From Tetraselmis striata (lineage: Eukaryota; Chlorophyta; Chlorodendrophyceae; Chlorodendrales; Chlorodendraceae), in the NCBI GenBank assembly GCA_006384855.1, contig VCJN01001366.1, forward strand, positions 103,564 to 167,563: a stretch of DNA of 64,000 nt. Direction: 5' to 3'. The translations under genes were made by a program, and so were the position numbers. How positions within the stretch are numbered: position 1 is the first letter of the stretch; every line of letters begins with the position of its first letter. This document shows positions 20,655 to 32,363 of the stretch, piece by piece. A model generated the notes under the pieces. It was not told where the DNA came from and made no database searches. It worked only from the letters and a program-made list of their open reading frames with translations.

Positions 20655-21085
20655 CAAAAAGTGACAACGGTGCGGCGACGTATAGAAATATATGCAACAG
20701 CCGCGCACAGCGCTTACCAAGCAAGGAGAAAATAAGCAAACAGAAAGTTCAATATCAAAACATGCAGACAAAGATAAGGAAATAGGTACCACTAGCCTAG
20801 TCCCCACTACACAAAGATATTAAAAACGCAGAAACGCGCCATCTTCCCTTCATCTTTTAATAATACATGCACCTCCCTCAACAAAAGAGTGGCACCGGTG
20901 CGGCGGCGCATAGGAATATACCCAGCAGCCGCGCACAGCGCTCTCAAAGCAAGGCAGAAAACACACAAATAAAAAGATCAATACCAAAACACGCAGACAA
21001 AGGCAAAGAACAGGAACCGCTCTGCTAGATATTCACAGTTCACAAAGATATTGAAACGCGCCATCTGTCCATCACCATTTAACAC
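20655..21085. repeat. Diverged direct duplication downstream of the unknown gene
   Basis: Two blocks of about 200 bp (about 20665-20870 and about 20895-21080) share ordered motifs: GGTGCGGCG, AGCCGCGCACAGCGCT, AAAGCAAGG/AAGCAAGGA, CAAAACA(T/C)GCAGACAAAG, ACACAAAGATATT/CACAAAGATATTG and AACGCGCCATCT. The region is A-rich and noncoding. Confidence 0.8.
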
Positions 21086-21089
21086 ATTC

Positions 21090-24000
21090 ACACACCTCAC
21101 CATCACGACCGATTGATCCGACGCCGCGCATTCAAAGCTTATAATTCCCGCAGGGCGCACTGCGATGTGCAACACGATTGGTCCGCAGGGTCACGTGGAT
21201 GAGCACATAATATGGCTTACGCATGTCTACTGCATATAATGCGCAAACGATAAATTGACATGTTTGCTGTCATTAGTGGTAGTGTGTATAGACACAAAGC
21301 GTGCGTAATCGGCATATCGGCATACCTTCCATGCTTACATACCCAAGGATCCGAAACCAATACGAACTACCCCTATGCATTTTTTGAAGTTTTATTTGGA
21401 AGGCTAGACCTGGAAAATATTGAAAAGGTGAACGATATTATAAACAGTGCATTTGAACCCTATGTATCAATACCTATAATCCTGGTTAGCATTACCAATT
21501 TATGTTTTCCAAAGATACTGAGTACTACACGAATGTAGTACGCACGCGGAATGAAATAATGTATGCGGCTATGCGCCTATGTGCCCGATGCATATGGTGT
21601 GCAAGCGCAGCTTCGGCATGTGACGACTACACCTTTTCTCCGCCCCCGGAACAGGGGGTCGCCCCCGGGGCGCGTCGTCATCGTGTCCCCCGGGGCCACC
21701 ACGGCGTTCCCGACCGGCCGATACGCGGCGCGTCCTCATCGTGTATGAGTACCCGCTATAATAGCGTAAGTACTGCAGCCCATCAAATTTCATCAGAAAT
21801 TAAAAAAGCGGCACGGTGAAGCCCCGGTAAAATCTTCCGGGATGCCGTTTTCAGATCTTCCGTTCCGTTTTCGACGACGGTCCTCATCCGGTTCTCGTCG
21901 CGAGATGTAATGCGCAATATAGCGTTAAAACTCAGCGCAGACAGGGCTGGGGTTCCGAGACCGATCCTGGCCGACACAAAGTTGTCCGCATCTGATTTCA
22001 AGACGTGTAGGACCGTGACCGAGCCGGATTTTCAATTTTCGCTTTTGATTTTGATATTTTGAAATCCTGCACCTAGTATTAAACCGGCTTCGCGGCATGT
22101 ACGTGGAAAACCCGATATCGGAATTTCAGGCACGCCGTGTCACCTATTCCGATTGCGCACCTGGCATCAATGACACTCTCGCCTCGGGGGGTTCCTGATA
22201 ATGATTTCAAACCTCCATCGCCACATAATCCTCCATAAGCCAAGGATTACGGCGGCCTGCACGCAGGCGCCATGCTCCGCCGATGAAATAGCGCACCAGG
22301 AGGAACGCATCGGCGATCCACCAGCGGGGGTTTGCAATCTTGTAAGAACGCGAAGCACCGCGGAGCGGTGTCCGGAACCGGGTAGCGACATGCCCGGCCC
22401 TGTCAGTGCGGTCCAGCGTCCAGACAGGTGCCTTGTGGCGGTGCCTCAAGGCCGCCCCATAGTACCCGGAGGCGCCCCGCCCCCCTGCACCCCCAGCACA
22501 GTAATCCGCCCTTGATCGGCCGAGCCTGGCAGCATCGGACACGCTGGGCGGCACGGCGGTGTGAGCGTCTCCACGATCTCATGCCGCCCGATGCTGGCAC
22601 GCCCAGATACACTCATCGCGCGCCCCATCGTGCTAGATCGCCTGGGTATGCGGGCATGGGGTGAGCCCTGTTAACCCGAAGTCGTCGAAAGTTGGCGCGC
22701 ATACGTGCCACCGCCAGCCTCCGCTGAACCTGGGTTCAGCGGGGGCCGCCCACTGCATCGCACTAGCACCGCAGCAGTTTTGCGCCGCGTCGTCTCACAA
22801 GGAAAAATACGAGTAATTGCGTGAGCTTCTGATGCGTATGATCTATTGATTTGACGCAGTGGCGCGTCGCATCTGCCTGGTGTGGCCCCTGACCGACACC
22901 CGCCGCGGTGTACCCCGTCCGGACGGAGGCCGCCATGTTGCCAGGCGAGGCGCGACGTCGCTTTCACGATATAATCCAACGGCCGGTGCGCCCGCCTGGG
23001 CTACCGGCAGGTGTGGCCACCCCCTGGCTCAGCTCATTATAGCGCGTCTGACACAGCGCCAGCCATGGGCGCCTGTCCCCATGGAGGACAAAAAGGCAGG
23101 CTGCACCGCTATTGGAGCGCGCAGGACATCCTACAAAGTGGACGAGGTGAATGGAGATATAATAGATGCACAGGTCGGAGCCCATGTTCATGGCGACTAG
23201 TAGTATTGAGGATAAGGTGCAAGCCAATATCCCATTATCCCCGGTCCGATCGCTCGGGGCCCAGAACGCTGCTGGGGGGGGGGTGGGGGGGTGGGGGGGG
23301 GGTCAGTGGTGCAATGTCAAGGGCCTTATGTAATCCGGGCAGCAAGAGCACTAGGCAGCGCGATGTGGCAAATAGCAATGTAATCATAGCACCTTGAAGT
23401 CGCCTTTGCGGGCCGACGAAAATATGCATCTCAGTGTGACTACTATGGATACTGCGTCAACCATTGCAGCAGTGTGTGTGGTGTATCAATCGAGGCGACA
23501 TTCGTCTCAAGAGCATAACGCTTGTCACACGGCCGCGCATGATATTGCATATATTTACTCATCGAAACCTTAGATACACATTGCACATGTATCCAAAGCG
23601 CATATAGTTATCGTAATAGTCACAGTGGTGTGTTTAACATGCACCCCCTCCCCCCTTTTCGAGGGGGTTGGAAGGGGGGATGTAAATAATGCGTAATGTA
23701 CATTCGAAGCGAGTGAGAGGAATGTTGCATGCCATGCTCACCTCCGCACATCGAGCAGCTTCAAGTAGGGAACTGGTCGGCGGCATGCATTCAACGGGAT
23801 GACTTAATTCGACACCATGAACATAACATGTCACTGCCAACGCCCCCCCCCCCCACACACACACACACACATGGGGTTGACACATACCCCCATTAGCTTG
23901 GCTATGGTCTTTCTTTTTCATCGGGTCGATCATGTGACACTCAGAGGGGACGCTCAGGCGGTTCGTAAACGCGACCCCCCCTCCCCCTGCCCCCCGTCGC

Positions 24001-24145
24001 GCGCCAAGTACATAAATCGGGTTATTAGGGTTTTAAAAACCCTAAATCTCAACGCCCCTCCCCCCCCCCCCCCCCCCCCGCCTCTTCCCCTTCCAAGTAT
24101 ACGCGCCAGGTACACCAATCCCCACGGAGCATGTTTGAGCGTTGT
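21090..24145. other. Gene-poor spacer
   Basis: A minus-strand ORF at 22207-22554 has an aromatic-rich segment (NPRWWIADAFLLVRYFIGG) that might be a repeat-derived remnant, but I recognise no family. G/C-rich runs occur at 23272-23301, 23844-23854 and 24060-24079. A palindromic telomere-like TTAGGGTTTTAAAAACCCTAA lies at about 24026. I found no defendable gene. Confidence 0.45.
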
Positions 24146-24150
24146 TACAT
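24146..24150 (-). promoter_or_regulatory. Possible polyadenylation signal of the kinase gene
   Basis: TGTAA on the minus strand, about 310 bp beyond the kinase stop codon. TGTAA is the usual signal in green algae. Its use here is inferred from position only. Confidence 0.3.
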
Positions 24151-24456
24151 GTCACTAAGAGCTGTCCCCCGGTGCCCGCACATGCCTCACCGGCTCACCG
24201 CACATGCCCATCCCCCCCCCCCCCCCCCCCTCGCCCCGAAGACTAGACGGAAATAGTACGCATCGTCTGTAGTGGCTAGACCCCGGTTACTCGGCGGACG
24301 CCTCGTGGGAGTGGGGCAGCCGCTGCCCCAGCGGGGTCAACACTGGGTCAGGGAGAGGAATCAGGGGCACTCCGACGGCGCAGTAGGAGGGGGACGCTCC
24401 GCCGGTGCGGGAGTGCCGCAGCAGTAGATCTGTCCTCGCACGGGGCGCGGGCATGC

Positions 24457-27400
24457 TCAGCTGACTGTGCGTCCGTACGCCACGCCGGCAATGTACAGGT
24501 TCTTGGCCCATTTGTCCTGCAGGGATGGGGGTGGAGCCACGGCACACCGTTGCTGCTTGAAAACCGCGGCGAGACATGCAGAGCAAGTGGGTGTGTGTAT
24601 GAAGCAGGAAGGCGGCGCGGGGGAGGTGGGTGTGTGTATTGAAGGAAGGCGGGGGGGGGGGGGGGGGGGGGGGGGGTAAGGTGAGGCATGGGATGATGAC
24701 CGGTGTAATTAAGGCTTATCTCTAGGGTCAGGAAGGTGTGGATGTGTGGATGAGGGCGAGAGAACGGGTTTAGCGTTAGGCTTAGAGGCACATCCTTCGT
24801 CAAACGATAACATAGATTTTCGGATTGGCATTGGCATTTCTATCTATTGGGTTAATTATTGGGTTACTATTCTGATTGGTGTTTGAATGCAGCAAGGTGT
24901 CAAGCTGAGGGAAAAGGTGATATGGGGTTAATCAGAAGGTTTTGGAGCTGCCTTAGGGTCTGGGCTGCCAACGTTTGCGTGAAGGTTCAAAAAGGTGTTT
25001 TGCTTGGTTTGGGGGGGAGGGGATGGGATTGCGGCCATAAATGATTGGGTCAAGGCAGGAAGTGGGGCTGGGGAAGAGCGGGCACCGGGGGAGAGGGAGG
25101 CACCTTGACGTGCGTACTGGGGAAGGCAGAGGTACGGAGCGTCTCCTGCGTCTCATCCACCGGGCGCCGGCGGGGCACGCTGAGCACAAAGGCGGCCTGG
25201 TCGGGCGTGGAGGCGCAGGCGGTGATCCGGAAGCCGCCGTCCCAGCGGCGGTGGATGCCTTCGCTGGGGTACTGAAAGTCCAGCTCCACGCACTGATCCA
25301 CAAAGCCCGCGTTGCGCGACATGACGACCGCCCAGCGCGTGTGGCTGGTCGCCATGGAGGTCACGTAAAAGCCCTCCTTCCACTTCTTGTTGATCCACTT
25401 GAAGGGGAAGCAGTCGCTGACCTTGTAGCTCTGCTGGGTGTACGGGGTGCCCTTGGACATCACCACCAAGCTCGAGCCAATGTTGGAGCCGGCCATGGCG
25501 GTGATGTAGTAGCCCTCCTCCCACTTCTCCATGATCCACTCTTTCGGCAGAAACTGGTTGCTCAAGTTGTACACCTGCTGCGAGAAGTTGGTGCCGGCGT
25601 CCATGATGAGCGCCCAAAGCTCAGTGCAGCACGCGACGCTGCTGATGTACAGCCCGTCCTCGTTGCCGCGCTCCACGTGCTGCTCCACACGGGTGTTGGC
25701 CACGTTGTAGTGGTAGCGCTGCTTCATGGGACGGTGGGCGTTGTACACCGTGATCCATTGCGTCGCCGGCAAGCCGAGGCGCACCTGGCAGCGACAAGCG
25801 CGAGCGCGTGTCAGGGAACACACGGCGCAATCAGGAAACCACTGAGTGTCAGACTTTGAGGAGTCCGCTCCTTTGTTAACACATCGTACATTTATAGGCA
25901 CGAGGCCAAAGTCAAGGTGGGCAAGACGACGGGAGCGGGTGGTAGTGGTTGTTGTTTGGGGGGGGGCAAGGGCCGTACCTTCTTCTTCGCGCCGCCGTCG
26001 TCGGTCTCATCCTCCAGCGTCTCGCGCGTCCGCTTTTGGCCGACCTTTGTGATCTCAGTGAGGACGGGCCGGCTCGGGCCCGCCTGGCCGCATAGCGGCT
26101 CAAACAGCTCGCGGTACGCCGCGTACTTAGGCTCCTCGTCAAATTTGATGTTGACCACGGCCTCGGTGAACTGCCGGAAGGCCGCGGGCGTGTACCGGCA
26201 GAGCATCTCGGCGGAGGTGGCCATCTTCTTTTTACAGACCAGGAAGCCCTTGTTGTCTCCCTGCGAAACACACCAACAGGAATCGCTCAGCAACAGCGCG
26301 ACTGCCATCCATCGCCCGCGGTGCTACTGAATAGTACCGCTGAGTGCAGGGCTATGTCACACATCCTTTGCTACCTATTTCTCCAGTTTCGACCCGGAAA
26401 AGGGTGTCGTGTTAGTCTGGAAACTGTGATGATAAGAGTTTTAGGGTTTGAGTTTCAGAATTTTAGGGTTTAGGTTTTCCATCCATCCTCAAGAATGCAC
26501 GTAGTATCGGATGAAGACAACGGGACACATGTGAGATTGTTGCTACCCAAAACATGATAAAGAGAGACAAACAACAAAGACCCCGAGTTTTAGGGGGGCC
26601 TTTGTGGGTGGGTGTGTGTTTTGTTGTGGGTGTTGGGGGGGGGGGGGGGGGGGGGGGCACCTGGTAACCCTGCCACGGCAGTCGCCCCTTCAACAGGAAC
26701 AGCAGTGTGTACGCCAGGGATTCTAGGTCGTCGCGCCTGCTAGCCGTCCGGCCGAGGTGCGCGTGCACGCTGGCGTACCGCACCGTGCCCCTGGGCGCCA
26801 GGCAAAACACCCGTCAGCGGCCGGATGGCCATCCCATTCCGAAAATCGCTAGCCCGGTCCTGGAACTCTTTTCATCCTTCGCTGGCAGGACCGCAGTATG
26901 GGCAGGGAATGGGCGGCCAGGCCGGGCTCACCTGAACACGTCCGGGCGCTGGTCATACTCTACGTGGGTGCCACAGACATTGTCCTTCCAGCGGGTGGCT
27001 GCAGAAAGAGACGTGTTGTTAGTTTACGCGCGGTCCAGTCCGTACTCGCTGTTTGCACATGACACCCCCCCCCCCCCCCATCCCCGCCTCCCTCCCTCTC
27101 TCTCTCTCTCTATATCTCTCTCTCGCTCTCTTCCTCCCTCCCTCCCTCTCTCTATTTACGTGTATACATATATGCCAAGGATTTTGGGAGGGTTGGCAAT
27201 CCAGCCCTCCTATCCCCATCAGCTACCATTTCTGGTAAAAAGTAGGCTTGAAAGGTGACAGGGGAGAGAGAGAAGGGGGGGGGGGGGGGGGGGGGGGGGG
27301 ATGGAATGCACCAAGGCCCAGATCCACAAGGTACAGCCGCTTTGAGTTGACCGAGTCGGCCTGTCCGAGGAGGAAGTTCTCCGGCTTGACGTCTCCGTGC

Positions 27401-28055
27401 ACGTACCTCCTGCGAGTCACAGATGGCGAGAGGGAGCGGGTGTCAGTCAAGTTTCGGCCATCTGGTCAGAGCGCCGCTGCGCAGGCAGCGTCCAGCGTAG
27501 AACTGAGGCAGGGGTAGCCGGGTCAGGCACGGACCCCTTCTTGTGCAGGGCCTCGAGGATGGAGAGCGCTTCCACGGCGATGCAGGCCACCATCTCCTGC
27601 GTCATCGCCTGCCCATGGTTGTTCCAGACGTCCCACAGACTGGGCCCGAGCATGTCCATCACCTGCGGCGTCATGACACGGCGAAAGAGGCGTGAGAAGG
27701 GGCAACCTCAACGCCGCTCACCACCGCCAATGCGCCCTTATTGTGATGAATTTTGCCACGGGTGGCTGCCGCTGCCTGCGATGGCAACTGGCGGCCCTGC
27801 ATCTGGGCTGATGGGACGTACCATGATGTAGTAGTCGCCCTGGCGGCCCTTGTAGTGGACCTTCGGGATCCCTGGGATGTCATCCAGGTGCCTGCTTGCA
27901 ACGGTAGTATGGATGCGCGTCAGGCGGCCGGCTGGCAAACATGCACTCAAGCAACAGGCGCTGGAAAGCCAGTGCTTCCACATCCATGAATCCACACCCA
28001 CATCCACCTAAAGGAGCAGTGGCGGCGGTGGACGTATACATACGCCCCCATCCCG

Positions 28056-28115
<60 letters not shown>

Positions 28116-28895
28116 CATAGGATACACATCCAATGAACAGGCCCGGCGGGGATGTGGCGGGTAACACACCCGTAGACCGACCACTCGTACGGCGGCCCAT
28201 AGCTGCATCCCTTGCTGTTGCGGTGCTCGAATTTCAGCGCCACCTTCTCCGCGGACGCCCCGGAGGTGTCCTTGCTCGCGTTGGCCGCTGGCCTCACGCG
28301 CTTCCCAACATACACCTGGCCAAAGCCGCCCTTCCCGAGCTTACCCTCCACCGTGTACTCCGGCGAGTTGGCAAACTTGACCTTCTTCGGCACCGGCGTG
28401 GTGTTGGCCTCGTCATCCTTGCCGTCCAGGTCGCCGGTCGGGTCCCGGGGGCTGATCTCGTCGATGTCCGGCATTTCGACGATGAACTTGTCCGAGGCCA
28501 CGTTGTCCTTCGCGGCGGCAGCTGCTGGCTGGGATCGACCTAAAGGGAGTAAAGCAGGTGTGCGGGGCAGCAGCCAGCGGGTCAGGACGATCCTCATGCA
28601 AGAGCGTCTGCTCAATCAATGGGGCAGATTGGGAAGAGGGGCGCACCGGCGTCCTTGTTGCCCCGCTTGTCCGCCGGCGCTGGCGATTCGTCCAGGTGGG
28701 CGGCAATCTTCTCGTCTATGTCGATCACAGCCGGCTCACCCACCTTCGCAGCGGCAGCGGCGGTCCGCGTCCGGCCGCGTCGTCCCGCCCCCCCGGCTCC
28801 CCTTCCGTACCGACGTCTGGCAGGAGGTGCGGTGTCCTTCTCGCCCTCGCGGCCGAGGTCGCAGCTGCCGCTGGCGCCTCTTCCGCCGTTCTCAC
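24457..28895 (-). CDS. Casein kinase 1-like Ser/Thr kinase, HD16/EL1 type
   Basis: Ten exons on the minus strand: 28895-28647 (5' edge uncertain; the start codon may lie in an earlier exon), 28539-28170, 27891-27822, 27662-27535, 27406-27312, 26998-26932, 26790-26661, 26260-25979, 25784-25104 and 24516-24457. All junctions are GT-AG and keep phase. Exon 1 has a basic RRRYGRG...RRGRTR segment like the plant N-terminal tail. Exon 2 holds the Gly loop [13 protein letters not shown] and VALKFEH (ATP-binding Lys). Exon 5 has HGDVKPEN (catalytic Asp), then DLG instead of DFG. Exons 6-7 give the [12 protein letters not shown] and RRDDLESL signature of CK1 kinases. After the kinase domain come an acidic/basic linker (exon 8) and the large plant-type C-terminal domain (exon 9, WITVYN...[11 protein letters not shown]), ending [15 protein letters not shown]. 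Plant relatives phosphorylate proteins in light and hormone signalling; the substrate here is unknown. About 710 codons are seen. Confidence 0.95.
24651..24676. repeat. Homopolymer G tract in the last kinase intron
   Basis: A 26-base run lying inside the 25103-24517 intron; it is poly-C on the sense strand. Confidence 0.9.
26430..26595. repeat. Interstitial telomere-like motifs
   Basis: GTTTTAGGG and variants occur at about 26437, 26459 and 26586 within the 26660-26261 kinase intron. The green-algal telomere unit is TTTTAGGG; these are isolated copies, not an array. Confidence 0.5.
26635..26657. repeat. Poly-C (sense) tract starting 4 nt after a kinase splice donor
   Basis: The minus-strand intron begins GTG and then the C run, directly after the exon ending ...GYQ. 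Confidence 0.92.
27065..27163. repeat. C run and (CT)n tract in a kinase intron
   Basis: A C run at 27065-27079 is followed by CTCTCT repeats to about 27155, inside the 27311-26999 intron. Confidence 0.85.
27275..27300. repeat. Poly-C (sense) tract 11 nt after a kinase splice donor
   Basis: The minus-strand intron starts GTGCATTCCAT and continues into a 26-base C run. Confidence 0.92.
28058..28113. repeat. (CA)n microsatellite in a kinase intron
   Basis: About 28 dinucleotides in the intron 28169-27892. Confidence 0.95.
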
Positions 28896-31430
28896 CTGCT
28901 GCTGGGGCTAGGCATCCAACCCCGTCAGCGCGCAGCCCACTAGTGGTGGAGCATACGAGCTCACTACGCTGCCTGAGCTGAGCCTCACTAGTATAGGGAG
29001 ACGGTGAAATTTCAACTCCTGTCTCCTACGAGTACCGAGCATGCTGGTACGAGAACTTACCGCTATTGGGTGGAGCCAGTCAGACTAGGCAGGCAAGGGC
29101 TGCGAGCTACTAATAAAGCCAGATCGCGAAGAATAGCGGTCGCCAACAGTGGCGGTCCATGTCCGCCGGTTTCGTGGTGTTGTGTATTCGTCGACAACAT
29201 CTGCCGGCACGCGACAAGAAAGCACGAACTACTCGTGCTAGAGGGGTGCGTTGCACGGGAAGGAGTTGGACCTTCTGGTACTCGTGGCATCTGTGGTGCC
29301 GAACGCGGCGGCGGCGGGGTTTATTGCTGGTCGCTACCGTGCACGACTACATACTGCAACAGCGGCAGTATTAAGCAAGCGCGCGCGGCGCGGCGCATCA
29401 GCGGTAAGTGTAGTTGGTTACAGGGGTAGCGTCGATAGAGAATGCGCATCAGTCGTACTGGTAGTACCATATCGCGAGGCAGCGGCTTCAAGTTGCACAC
29501 CGACCGCCGCGCGGTATGTGTGGCTAGCTTAGGGTTACCGCGAGGCTTTATAACCCCGGGCTAATAAGTGTAGGAAGTCTGCCTGGACCTGGTTGATAAC
29601 GGCAGGGCCAGGAATCAGACTTTTTTTGCGTTTGTGTGTGTTGGGGGGGGGGGCGCTACACGACAGTGCAGTAGCAGCAGGCGGCGGCCGGGGCGAGGAG
29701 CGGGACGCTGACGTGCGCGGTAGGTGCGGGACGGGTTCTATTTGCTGGGAGATTTTGAATTTGAGAGTGACGATTCCTCATATGTACACGGCATCTATGC
29801 ACTAGCAGTTGGATATTACAGAAAAATCCGGGCTATATTTCGTAGGGTAATCACTATTACGATTGAGTACTGAATGGCCGACGGCTGGCCCAGAAAAACC
29901 CGCCCGCGCGACCTAGGTAGGCACCGTGACGCCGCGCTGAGATCTGCGAGCACCTCCGCCGGCGGTGCTTCGGTCCAGGGGAGCTGGGGAGGGTGGGGAT
30001 GGGGACCATGTGGCTCAGCGGAGCTAACTATGAACCTCGATCAGGGTGCGATTCAAGCTCAAGAAAAGGGGACTCTCGGCCTCCTCGGTGTCAGGCGTCG
30101 ATAGCGCGGCAGAGGGAGCGGCGCGGGTTAGGGGGCGTTTGACTACTGTACTATTTGATTTGATGTAGTTTGTTCAGTACTTTGCCCGAACGGAACTGCC
30201 CCGGAGTTTCACACCCACCCAGGCGGGCCACGGCGGCTGGCGAACGCGGCGGCGGTGGGGCGGGGCTGGAAGCTGAGATACAGCGGGAAGGCAAGCACTG
30301 TCTGGGGATGCACGGGATACCTGCTGCCTTAGTGCCTGCCCCTCCGCCGCCCAGTCGCGCTTTCGCCTCGAGAGCTGCCTGCCTGGTGGGTCGATCTCGA
30401 CTCTGCGGCTGAGGCCGGAGGGGCATAGCGTTGGGGCCTCAGCCCAGAGCAGCACGGGCCGGTTCTGCCGCCGCAAGGGCTTTCCCACGTGCTTCTGCAA
30501 CCGCCGCTGCTGGAATGTGAAATCCGCTGCTGCTGAATATGCAAGCTGTTGCTGGACGTGGTCCTGGGCGTTCGGGGTGAGAGCGATAGGCGGGAACCAT
30601 ACAACCGGGAACAAGTTGGGTGGTATGTGATCATTCGCGGGACCGCGAGGCTACGGGGGACTGCCGCCGATCACGCTCGCCCCGGCGGCACTGCCACCGG
30701 TACTCGTACCGTCCAGCGGGCGGTGTCGTCCGGTACAGGCGGTACCCCGGCCGGCGCCGGCGGGACCTTCTCATCGAGTGTACAGTAGCCCCTAATCGCT
30801 AGCTAGCAGATCGACGAGAAATTGCGGGAATAATGACATGATATCCTTACTACTACTGCCGGTAGAGCAACCTGTTTTAATCCTTGCTCTTAGCGACTAA
30901 GCGCAAGGTCGCGATGAACCGGCGGTGCCATCCTCGCTGTAACCGTTCTGTGCAGTATATAACGCTTAAATTTTGCTTTGTCCGCGCTACTGATACGAGT
31001 ATGATGCCTCAGCATCCTGCTACAGTGCTCTAAACGCGTGTACATTAGTCGCTATATTTTGAGCGGTGTCACATTCATCATATTATTATTATTATTTCTT
31101 TGTAGTGGTGACCGCGCGCCAAGGACGATATTATATCAATAATGGCGGGGTGGGAGACATTGTACGAGGCTCGCGCGGGTGGTACGAGGTCATGGCAGCT
31201 CGGCGACTCTACATTTTCCTTGTCTACATGATTGTTCGATGTGGCTTCTGCTAGATGTACCAAGGTACTATGTCTTACCTTACTTGCCTCGCCGTGCAGA
31301 CGCGCGCCATCATAGTCGAAATGCACTACGCCCGGCGGCGGCGGACGGCAGCCACGCGCGGGGTTGGTTGACGCCGCCCGCGAGTTCTAATGATGCGGAT
31401 TGGCTACTACGACGGGCAAGGATTACTCAT
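28896..31430. other. Upstream region of the kinase gene and spacer
   Basis: It should contain the kinase promoter and possibly a first exon, but I cannot place a start codon or TATA box with confidence. ORFs here are short and lack motifs. A dispersed repeat occupies about 29641-29850. Confidence 0.4.
29641..29850 (+). repeat. Dispersed repeat with G-run head, copy 1
   Basis: It shares ordered blocks with 50193-50400: a G run, then GCTACACGACAG, GGCGGCCGGGG, GGGACG.GCTGAC.TG, GGGTT.TAT, TTTGA and TTGAGAGTGAC, then a TTACAG-AAAA-CC/CCG segment with CTATATTTCGT or CTATTTCGT. The second copy lies inside an intron of the sialidase-like gene. Confidence 0.7.
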
Positions 31431-31451
31431 CCCCCCTGACCCCCTCTGGCT

Positions 31452-31883
31452 GTGGCGTGGCCGGTGGGGGTTCAACACCGTGGGGCGTCCTCCAGCCCTC
31501 CATGCCCCCCTCTGGTAGGGCGTCTGCCGTGGGGTCGCGGTCCCGACGGAGGCGGTGGTGGTGCTGGGCGCGTGGCGCGGGTGCAGTCGTCGACGCCCGG
31601 CGGGGGCGTTGACTGGCAGTTCCGGTGTTGCGATGCTCGCAGCGGCGGACGCACTTGCCAGCGGCCCGCCCCCATGTGCACGCACGTGAACCACGGGATG
31701 GAGTGCGACGACCCGGCGGAAGCTGCCATGCACCTCGCCTACGCTGCGACTTTCGACCCCGCTGTGTATTTGCGGTGCGCCCCACAAGCCGGCTGCCCGT
31801 GCTCGGGCCACCACGTGTTCCATGGCGCGCGAGCGGCGGCCCGTACCGCCACATGCGAGTTATGCAGCCCCCTCCTCCCATGA
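31452..31883 (+). pseudogene. LINE-A N-terminal Cys/His-rich region
   Basis: The frame contains MCTHVNHGMECDD, then CAPQAGCPCSGHHVFHG and a CELC near its end: several closely spaced Cys/His residues suggestive of zinc binding, as at the N-terminus of several non-LTR retrotransposon proteins. It lies about 0.5 kb upstream of the RT. The original start is not identifiable. Confidence 0.5.
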
Positions 31884-32363
31884 CTCCGCACCTCGGTGTG
31901 GCTCTCCCAGAGTCGGCAGCTGGCGTGCGGGCGTTGCAACGCCAGCACGCGCCGGCTGCTGCCTCAGCCGCCCATGATGCCGCCCTCGCGGCCACCGCTC
32001 GGTGGTGCGCTACCCACGACGTCTACCGCATGATGCCCGATCGCCGCTGCGGGATAGGACTGTCGGCGTATGTCCCGCGGCTCGGCATGTCCTCTTCCCC
32101 CTCCTAGATCGTACGCTTGCCTATGCTGACCGCTTCCCTCCTACCGACGACCGGTCGTACGGGGCCGAAGGTGCTGTCTGCGTATTTGCGGGGCTACTGC
32201 TGCGACCCTATCCATCCAGCAGCCCCGCAGTTGTGCGGAAACTGGCGGAGCGGCGAGTCCGGCTGTGGGAGGCGAAGGATGTTGTGCGCGCCGGCTTCTC
32301 GGTGTGCGGATGCAGCAATTGTGGCGCGAGTCGCGGGATGGCAGCGAGTTGCACAATTAGCAT

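Noticed and set aside
25041..25859. 272-codon plus-strand ORF
   Set aside because: It is the antisense shadow of kinase exon 9, whose minus-strand translation matches a known domain.
28058..28113. Cys/Val-rich ORF over (CA)n
   Set aside because: A pure dinucleotide repeat inside an intron.
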